Part shown: piece by piece, positions 7,327-11,914 of the stretch
Position numbering within the stretch: position 1 is the stretch's first letter
Layout: each line of letters starts with the position of its first letter
Assembly: GCA_029821515.1 (NCBI GenBank)
Contig: JALGTD010000022.1
Location: 1-11,914 of the forward strand
Reading direction: 5' to 3'
DNA: 11,914 nucleotides
From: Candidatus Zipacnadia bacterium
GTDB taxonomy: Bacteria; Armatimonadota; Zipacnadia; Zipacnadales; Zipacnadaceae
Position numbers and translations under genes: made by a program
The notes under the pieces: model-generated
What the model was told of the DNA's origin: nothing
The model's input: only the letters and a program-made list of their open reading frames with translations
Databases searched by the model: none

Positions 7327-7354
7327 TATCACCTCCACACAGCTTTGTACGTCG

Positions 7355-7822
7355 GTGGCAGGGCCGGGGCCCGGCACAATTGGATACTCGCGCTATTCCT
7401 ACCTCGTGGATGGTGGCCCGTGTCAGCCCGTGCTCTGCACGCGCCGGGTGATGGTGGGGCCTGGTGACCCCACCGGGCATGAGCAAGACCCGGTGGCCTT
7501 GTGCGCGGGTACCCACACGCTGGAGTTCCGGTTCTATCCCCAGCAGCGCCTGCGCAGCATGAATCGGGTGGATCAGGCGTATGTAGGTCACAACGTGATC
7601 ATCAACCATGTACGCCTAGTGCGGGTCCACCCCACATGTCAGCGCCGATTGCCCGTCCGTAGCCCAGACCAGCAGCTTCAATGGCATGACGGCGACTCCG
7701 TTGTCTTGCGGGGTGACTCCATTACCGATGAGGGCTTATACGCGCGCCATCTGGCGCGCATGCTGGCCACCGCCTACCCCGGTGCGACCAATACGCCGAA
7801 CCGGCGCGCACCCACCTCGTAG
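7355..7822 (+). pseudogene. SGNH/GDSL hydrolase, truncated 3' (and probably 5')
   Basis: SGNH hydrolases are serine esterases or lipases, and many deacylate plant polysaccharides. This frame is open from 7310. Its GTG at 7355 is formal and has no Shine-Dalgarno sequence. The first part (about 7380-7620: YSYLVDGG, THTLEFRFYPQQRLRSMNRV, HNVIINHVRLV) looks like a beta-sandwich ahead of the catalytic domain. Then block I of the SGNH fold appears as VVLRGDSITDEGLYARHLA, with the nucleophile Ser at 7718-7720. About 15 codons later (around 7780, AYPGA) similarity stops, and the frame ends at 7822. The later SGNH blocks, including the catalytic Asp-His pair, are absent, so no active enzyme can be made. 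The family assignment rests on block I; the beta-sandwich reading is inference. Confidence 0.6.
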
Positions 7823-7881
7823 AGTTCTACAAGATGCTCGTAACTTCCCACATTCCCCGACGCCTTGATGGCGACGGTTAG
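7789..7881 (+). pseudogene. Short coding-like remnant, unrecognised
   Basis: In the frame beginning at 7789 the sequence reads like a helical protein piece (YAEPARTHLVEFYKMLV, then TSHIPRR) until TAG at 7879-7881. It starts just where the SGNH similarity in the neighbouring frame ends, which suggests that a deletion joined two genes. The wording is reminiscent of helical stretches in glycoside hydrolases, but I cannot assign it. It has no start codon of its own. Confidence 0.2.
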
Positions 7882-7957
7882 GGCGTTGTAGCCAGGGATT
7901 AGACTCTAGCTCTGGACGGCAGAGGCAACCAAGCCAAAAGTCAAATCAGTACGTTTA

Positions 7958-7986
7958 TTGACAGTGAGAGCCCAACATTGTATAAG
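7958..7986 (+). promoter_or_regulatory. Sigma70-type promoter upstream of the IS256 remnant
   Basis: TTGACA (7958-7963) and TATAAG (7981-7986) are separated by 17 bases, close to consensus. Transcription would start near 7993 and run about 85 bases to the remnant's Shine-Dalgarno sequence and ATG. The leader contains a perfect 6-bp hairpin (CCTATC 8000-8005 with GATAGG 8021-8026). This is likely the old transposase promoter. It could still transcribe through the island towards the gene at 8741. Confidence 0.55.
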
Positions 7987-8076
7987 ACAGTGCTTAGTCC
8001 CTATCAAGTGCGTATTGTGCGATAGGAGACGAGCAGAATGGGTAATGTCCGTATAATGCTGTAAAAAGGGAGGAGC

Positions 8077-8313
8077 ATGGGCTATCCTTAGGTGGTCAAC
8101 AAACCACAGGCCCTTGAGGCCGGAAAGGATGAACCCTTGCCGACCAACAGAATAGCACCCAGTGAGGAAATGCGCCAGTGCCTGGAGCAATTCTTGGCCG
8201 CAGGGATCGAGCAGGACGAGGCACCGACGTCTCCTTTGTTGCGGCTGGCCGCCCGGGTGGTCTTGCAGGAGACCCTGGAGGCCGAACAGCGAGATGTAGT
8301 AGGATGCGAATAG
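8077..8313 (+). pseudogene. IS256/Mutator-family transposase, N-terminal remnant with early stop
   Basis: IS256-family transposases are DDE enzymes that move insertion sequences. Only the start of one is left. GGGAGGAG precedes ATG 8077, but the fifth codon is TAG (8089-8091). The frame then continues from GTG 8092 to TAG 8311-8313. The segment LLRLAARVVLQETLEAEQRDVVG (about 8236-8304) matches the conserved N-terminal helix, where a YERR-type motif would normally follow. Here the frame ends instead and recombinase sequence begins. All DDE catalytic residues are missing. If translation starts at 8092 the product is a 73-residue fragment, probably without function. The assignment rests on that one helix, so I hold it with moderate confidence. 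Confidence 0.6.
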
Positions 8314-8314
8314 T

Positions 8315-8599
8315 GCTGCCATAGAGCGCCGTGTGCACCCACATATGTTTAGGCATACCTTCGCCACCGAATTGCTTTCGGAGGGCTTCGACATCCGGCA
8401 GTTACAGGAGCTGTTAGGTCACGCCAACCTGTCCACCACCCAGATATACACTCACGTCAACCTGGGAGAGCTCAAGGAAAAGATGAAGCAGCGGGGACAG
8501 ACGTCGGCAGAGGTCGACGGGGTACAGCGGCTTGCCCAGGCCTTGGTGAAACTACCCAAAGAGCAGCAGGAAGCCCTGGCAGAGGCCCTGAGCGCATAG
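8315..8599 (+). pseudogene. Tyrosine recombinase (XerC/XerD-like), C-terminal remnant
   Basis: This is the catalytic end of a phage-integrase-type recombinase. RVHPHMFRHTFAT holds the HxxR box, LQELLGHANLSTTQ the second conserved His, and IYTHVN the nucleophilic Tyr. After the Tyr the frame runs on with about 40 residues (LAQALVKLPKEQQEALAEA), longer than a standard Xer tail. Family-like sequence begins at about 8318 (IERRVHP). Immediately upstream two TAG stops close the frame (8297-8302), so the core-binding domain and the first catalytic Arg are lost. A GTG at 8333 could start an 88-residue peptide, but no ribosome binding site supports it. The join to the IS256 piece lies within a few bases (8311-8318). 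Confidence 0.8.
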
Positions 8600-8600
8600 T

Positions 8601-8654
8601 CCAGCGAAAATGAGGCTGCACAGCGCCAGCTTCTACGCCTTTTGGTTTGAGTAG
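8601..8654 (+). pseudogene. Terminal codons of a GH43-like paralogue of the next gene
   Basis: The last 14 codons (8613-8654, ending in TAG) read RLHSASFYAFWFE-stop. The intact gene downstream ends RLRNASFYSFWFE-stop (10220-10261). Ten of 13 residues and 34 of 42 bases are identical, and both end at the stop codon at the same point. This is the preserved tail of a related secreted glycosidase-like gene whose body has been lost, replaced upstream by the recombinase remnant. Confidence 0.65.
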
Positions 8655-8740
8655 CATTCGGGCAATGGAAGGAAATCACATGCTGTCGGCAGAAGTTGTA
8701 GGAAGTCTCAGCTAATCCCAGCAACATAGGAGTACGAGCG

Positions 8741-10261
8741 ATGAGATTGGCAATGAGGGTGGTCGTGTTGTGCGTCTGCGCGCTCAGTATGATGGCTGCG
8801 CCAATCCATGCCCAGGAGGGGGCTGTCGTCGTGCCTACCGGAGAAAGACAACTGTTTTTGGACGACTACATCGTCGCCGAAATCAACAACCTGACGCACG
8901 CTATGCACCAGCCGGACAAGAAGGGAGCTGTTATCCGGCCGGACTGGTCTATTATGGGCGAGCGGACTAAGCAATTACGCAGTGCGCCAGTCTGGAACTC
9001 CGAGCGGGAGATTTTCCAGATGTGGGACCTCTACGGGAATGAGCCACCATCGCCATATTCCGATGTTTCCGGCTATTACGAAAGCAAGGATGGGTTGAAT
9101 TGGTCCAAGCCGATTGTGGGGCAGATTGAATTCCGAGGCTCGACGGAGAACAACTATGTTTCTGTCATGATTGATGGAAAGCGCCACGGGCCCGGTGGTT
9201 GGCTGGTGTACGACCCGACTGACCCGGATCCGGCCCGCCGCTATAAAGGACTAGCGAAAACCTCCAGGGGCTGGCAGCCCTTCGTGTTCGATGGGATGAC
9301 GACGGGGGCGGCGCTCGCCGTGCCTCCGATCCCTGGGTCCGGCGATATTCATCTATCCTTTGACGAACGAGAACACCTGTTCATCGCTACACCTTATATA
9401 TATGCAGCACCCTACGGTCGCTCCGTTGGTCTTTCGGTCAGCCGTGACTTCGAAGACTGGACTGCACCGGAGCTGATCTTTCAAGCCGATAAGTTGGACC
9501 AGGAGCTAGGCCGGGAGAATATCAAAGCGCGGCTGGCTGATTCTATGCTCGCGCAACCCGTCTACAATGACCCAGCCGAATACATTGTAAATCTCTACAA
9601 CATGCGCATCTTCCGTTATGAGGGGCTGTACATCGGCCTGCCATCGATGATGCACTGGACTGGCATAGTTCCCACGACGGGGCTGGCCACGGGCTTCTCG
9701 CTTGTCCAACTGGCCTGCAGTCGCGACCTGCACAACTGGACGCGCCTGGGTGATCGGCAGCCGTTCATTGCTCCCTCCCGGCTCGGCTCCGGTGCTTATG
9801 ACTTAACCCAGATTATCCCCCCGGGCAACCCAGTCGTACGGGGCGAGGAGTTGTGGTTCTACTACACTGGCCTTAAATATCGTCATATTCCTAACGGTGC
9901 CGATCCTGACCAGGCTGCGATCTGTCTGGCGGTGTTGCGCCGGGACGGGTTCATCTCGCTAGACGCTGGGGAAGAAGCTGGCAGCATCATCACCAAATCC
10001 TTGCGCATCCCCGAAGGGGCCCAGCGGCTATTCGTCAATGTTGATGCACCCAACGGCGACCTGCGTGCAGTGATTCTGAACACCTCCGGACAGCCGCTGG
10101 AAGGCTTTGCCATCGATAAGTGTGTGCCAGTCACGGGCAACCAGCCCCACGCTGAGGTAACCTGGGAGGGGAATCCGGACCTGTCGGCACTGGCCGGCCA
10201 GGACATTCAGCTTCGCTTCCGCCTGCGCAACGCCAGCTTCTACTCGTTCTGGTTTGAGTAA
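8741..10261 (+). CDS. Secreted GH43/GH32-like five-bladed beta-propeller protein
   Basis: This is a 506-residue exported protein that probably acts on a carbohydrate outside the cytoplasm. A typical signal peptide (Arg-containing start, hydrophobic core at residues 7-20, cleavage likely after PIHA at 24) precedes the mature part. RQLFLDDYIV (residues 36-45) is the usual first strand with an Asp pair. Blade motifs of the S-[KR]-D-x3-W type recur: ESKDGLNW, SVSRDFEDW and CSRDLHNW. This is typical of the GH43/GH32/sialidase-like propellers. From about residue 410 a C-terminal beta-sandwich follows (LFVNVDAPNGDLRAVIL to the FWFE end). The ATG has AGGAG eight bases upstream. Catalytic acids cannot be assigned with certainty, so activity and substrate are open; many such proteins are annotated only as hypothetical. 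The dehydrogenase gene follows after 87 bases, possibly in one operon. Confidence 0.75.
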   Translation: MRLAMRVVVLCVCALSMMAAPIHAQEGAVVVPTGERQLFLDDYIVAEINNLTHAMHQPDKKGAVIRPDWSIMGERTKQLRSAPVWNSEREIFQMWDLYGNEPPSPYSDVSGYYESKDGLNWSKPIVGQIEFRGSTENNYVSVMIDGKRHGPGGWLVYDPTDPDPARRYKGLAKTSRGWQPFVFDGMTTGAALAVPPIPGSGDIHLSFDEREHLFIATPYIYAAPYGRSVGLSVSRDFEDWTAPELIFQADKLDQELGRENIKARLADSMLAQPVYNDPAEYIVNLYNMRIFRYEGLYIGLPSMMHWTGIVPTTGLATGFSLVQLACSRDLHNWTRLGDRQPFIAPSRLGSGAYDLTQIIPPGNPVVRGEELWFYYTGLKYRHIPNGADPDQAAICLAVLRRDGFISLDAGEEAGSIITKSLRIPEGAQRLFVNVDAPNGDLRAVILNTSGQPLEGFAIDKCVPVTGNQPHAEVTWEGNPDLSALAGQDIQLRFRLRNASFYSFWFE

Positions 10262-10348
10262 GCTCCAGCCGGTCGGGGAAATACTAATGTGTAAACAGTT
10301 TTCAGCAAGTTCGATTGATTTCCTGCTTGATGCCAGGAGAGATAGCAA

Positions 10349-11368
10349 GTGAAGAAACACACGGTACTATACCTGCCAACACAAAATCACACTGAGCGAG
10401 TTTTTAGTCCAGAAGACTTTACTCAATTAAGAGAAGAATTCGATGTGACCGTAAATCCTGGCGATAGCTCTATGACCACCGAAGAAGTTGCGGAGGTCAT
10501 CGGAGGATACGAAGCCTTGATCACAGGCTGGGATGCAAGCCCTGACCTGACCGCCGAGGTAATGGAGAATGCCGATAAGCTCCAGATCATTGCACACTCC
10601 GCCGGCAGTGTGAAGGCCTTCCTGACTCAGAAGATTGTTGACGAGTACCTGAAACCGCGTGGGATTGTTACCTTTAGTGGTGCCGACGCCATAGCCTACA
10701 ATGTAGCGGAAAGCACCATCGGTATGATGATTATGACGACCCACGACTGGCTCAAACACGCCCGGTACATTCGGGAGACCGGCGGCTGGCGCAGTCCAGA
10801 GTTGTCCATCGGGGAACAGTTGCTGATGGGGGCAACGATAGGGGTGATCAGCGCCAGTAAAGTTGGTCGGTTGGTGCTGCGATTGCTAGAACCGTGGGAC
10901 TGCCAAATCCTCCTGTACGATCCCTACGTTAGCGCCCAGGATGCTGAGGAATTGGGCACGGAAAAGGTTGAGCTTGACGAGCTATTCGAACGGTCAGATA
11001 TTGTTACGGTCCATGCACCGTCAACTCCCGAAACTGACAAGATGATTGGTGCTCCGCAGCTTGAGTTGCTGCGGGACGGCGCTACCCTAATTAACACCTC
11101 GCGGGGCAGTGTAATAGATGAGCAGGCCCTGGTGCAGGAGGCACGCCGGCTGAAGATATGCCTGGATGTCACTGAACCGGAGCCACCTGAGCCGGACAGC
11201 CCTCTGCGCCAATCCGAGAACATTACTCTGCTGCCGCATATCGCTGGTGCTGGTGTCTACGGATACCACAAAATTGGTGAGGCGACACTTCAGGCGCTGC
11301 GCGACCACTTTGCGGGTCGTTCCGTCCGGGGAGCAGTGGACTACGACCGGTTCTCAGTATTGGCCTAG
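10349..11368 (+). CDS. D-isomer-specific 2-hydroxyacid dehydrogenase family protein
   Basis: This is a 339-residue cytoplasmic NAD(P)-dependent oxidoreductase of the phosphoglycerate/glycerate dehydrogenase family, which interconverts 2-hydroxy and 2-oxo acids. The outer catalytic domain is split around the Rossmann domain, which starts near residue 150. The catalytic set is present: Arg252 in INTSRG, a Glu in DVTEPEP (Glu278 most likely) and His297 in LLPHIAG. The nucleotide loop is unusual. Where GxGxxG is expected, the sequence is GVISASKVG (residues 165-173), so the first two glycines are Ser168 and Ser170. The stretch before LDV is also about two residues shorter than usual. The start is GTG at 10349, with AGGAG at 10335-10339. 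Next to a secreted glycosidase-like gene it may oxidise or reduce a released sugar acid; that role is inference. Confidence 0.88.
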   Translation: MKKHTVLYLPTQNHTERVFSPEDFTQLREEFDVTVNPGDSSMTTEEVAEVIGGYEALITGWDASPDLTAEVMENADKLQIIAHSAGSVKAFLTQKIVDEYLKPRGIVTFSGADAIAYNVAESTIGMMIMTTHDWLKHARYIRETGGWRSPELSIGEQLLMGATIGVISASKVGRLVLRLLEPWDCQILLYDPYVSAQDAEELGTEKVELDELFERSDIVTVHAPSTPETDKMIGAPQLELLRDGATLINTSRGSVIDEQALVQEARRLKICLDVTEPEPPEPDSPLRQSENITLLPHIAGAGVYGYHKIGEATLQALRDHFAGRSVRGAVDYDRFSVLA

Positions 11369-11396
11369 CTATGCTCAAATAGCGGGATGTTCCCAA

Positions 11397-11914
11397 TTGA
11401 ATGATGAGTTAGAACAACCTGAACTATCTGTGGTTATCCCAGCATATAACGAAGCTGAAGGCATTCAGGCCGCTCTGGAACAGGTGGCGGCCTATTTCCA
11501 GTCGCGTGCGGTAACCGGGGAAATAGTCGTTGTTGATGATGGCAGTACCGACGGCACTGCCGGAGTTGCTGGCCAGGTTTCAGTGTCGGTGCCCCTGCGC
11601 ATCCTGGTCAACGAACAAAATCGAGGTAAGGGCTACTCGGTGCGCCGGGGCATTCTCAGCGCACGGGGCCGCTGTGTCGGCTTTGCCGACGCTGATATGG
11701 CCACGCCGATTGACCAGCTTGATAAGGTCCGGCAGGCGTTGGAGTCCGGTGTGGATGTGGTAATAGCTTCGCGGGCTTTGCCTGAGTCGGATATCGCCAG
11801 GCACCAGCCGTGGTGGCGAGAAAGAGTGGGGAAAGTATTCGGCAGCTTCGTGCGCACTGTGTTGCTGCCCGGCATTGCCGACTCGCAATGCGGCTTCAAG
11901 TTTTTCACTGCCGC
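11397..11914 (+). CDS. GT2-family glycosyltransferase, dolichyl-phosphate-glucose-synthase-like (3' cut off)
   Basis: This is the first 172 codons of a GT-A-fold glycosyltransferase that most likely moves a sugar from a nucleotide donor to polyprenyl phosphate at the membrane. It reads ELSVVIPAYNEAEG at the N-terminus, then EIVVVDDGSTDGT, NRGKGYSVRRGIL, the metal-binding FADADMATP, VVIASRALPES and finally DSQCGFKFFTA. The DADMATP and the QCGFK ending are typical of the Alg5/DPG-synthase branch. No ATG or GTG fits: the nearby ATGs (11371, 11401, 11404) all run into stops. TTG at 11397 is the best start, with a weak GGGA nine bases upstream. It begins 28 bases after the dehydrogenase stop, in the same direction. 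Lipid-linked sugar made here could feed surface glycan assembly, like the GT4 pair. Confidence 0.88.
   Translation, partial: MNDELEQPELSVVIPAYNEAEGIQAALEQVAAYFQSRAVTGEIVVVDDGSTDGTAGVAGQVSVSVPLRILVNEQNRGKGYSVRRGILSARGRCVGFADADMATPIDQLDKVRQALESGVDVVIASRALPESDIARHQPWWRERVGKVFGSFVRTVLLPGIADSQCGFKFFTA

Larger units (their letters stand above)
7310..8740. other. Decayed island: mosaic of truncated gene ends, no intact gene
   Basis: Between the GT4 pair and the GH43-like gene, about 1.4 kb contains only pieces of genes. In order they are an SGNH hydrolase front (7355-7822), a coding-like scrap (7789-7881), an untranslated stretch with one good promoter (7882-8076), an IS256 transposase front (8077-8313), a tyrosine recombinase end (8315-8599) and the last codons of a GH43-like paralogue (8601-8654). 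All pieces point the same way. I saw no intact inverted repeats, target-site duplications or tRNA gene by eye. It looks like a site of repeated insertion and deletion. Confidence 0.7.

Noticed and set aside
7244..7609. 121-codon open frame on the minus strand
   Set aside because: Antisense to the SGNH remnant; no recognisable motif. The shorter frame with the strong ribosome binding site (7326-7231) is better supported.
8052..8057. TATAAT as a -10 box before the IS256 remnant
   Set aside because: No -35-like hexamer at 16-18 bases upstream, and it lies too close to the ATG; the TTGACA/TATAAG pair at 7958-7986 is better.
7906..8394. 162-codon open frame on the minus strand
   Set aside because: It crosses the promoter and both mobile-gene remnants, which are better supported on the plus strand.
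11401..11412. ATG pair as start of the GT2 gene
   Set aside because: Both ATGs are in a different frame from the glycosyltransferase and reach TAG at 11410.
1..11914. CRISPR arrays, tRNA or rRNA genes, replication origin
   Set aside because: No regularly spaced repeats, cloverleaf-like sequence, rRNA motifs or iteron clusters were seen by eye on either strand.

Overview
The window comes from a bacterial chromosome with moderately high GC. HrcA, GrpE and FtsZ are unmistakable, and three near-consensus sigma70-type promoters are visible. FtsZ ends in a full FtsA/ZipA-type C-terminal peptide. The secreted GH43/GH32-like protein, the SGNH-hydrolase remnant and the D-2-hydroxyacid dehydrogenase are protein types I associate with environmental, polysaccharide-degrading phyla such as Armatimonadota. 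Planctomycetes are less likely because most lack FtsZ. The phylum is inference; no rRNA or tRNA gene is visible.

Left part (1-4868), housekeeping. The window opens inside a RecB/AddA-like helicase-nuclease gene on + that is split by an apparent one-base frameshift near 416-420. A MazG-like pyrophosphohydrolase faces it on -. Then come hrcA, grpE and ftsZ on +. hrcA has a TTGACA/TATGCT promoter with an extended -10. ftsZ has an exact TTGACA-17-TATAAT promoter. dnaK and dnaJ do not follow grpE, and no dcw-cluster gene flanks ftsZ.

Middle part (4869-7326, - strand). Two GT4 glycosyltransferases overlap by one base and so form an operon for a surface glycan or glycolipid. A 31-codon ORF with a nearly perfect Shine-Dalgarno sequence lies just upstream.

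Decayed island (about 7310-8740, + strand). No intact gene is visible. The stretch holds the front of an SGNH (GDSL) hydrolase, a short unrecognised coding-like piece, a good promoter, the N-terminus of an IS256-family transposase, the catalytic C-terminus of a tyrosine recombinase, and the last codons of a gene related to the intact one that follows.

Right part (8741-11914, + strand). A secreted five-bladed-propeller glycosidase-like protein is followed by a D-2-hydroxyacid dehydrogenase with an altered nucleotide-binding loop. Last is the start of a GT2 glycosyltransferase of the dolichyl-phosphate-glucose-synthase type, probably beginning with TTG and cut off by the window end. No clearly new system was found. 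The most unusual parts are the mosaic of gene ends at 7310-8654, the frameshifted nuclease and the small ORF ahead of the GT4 pair.
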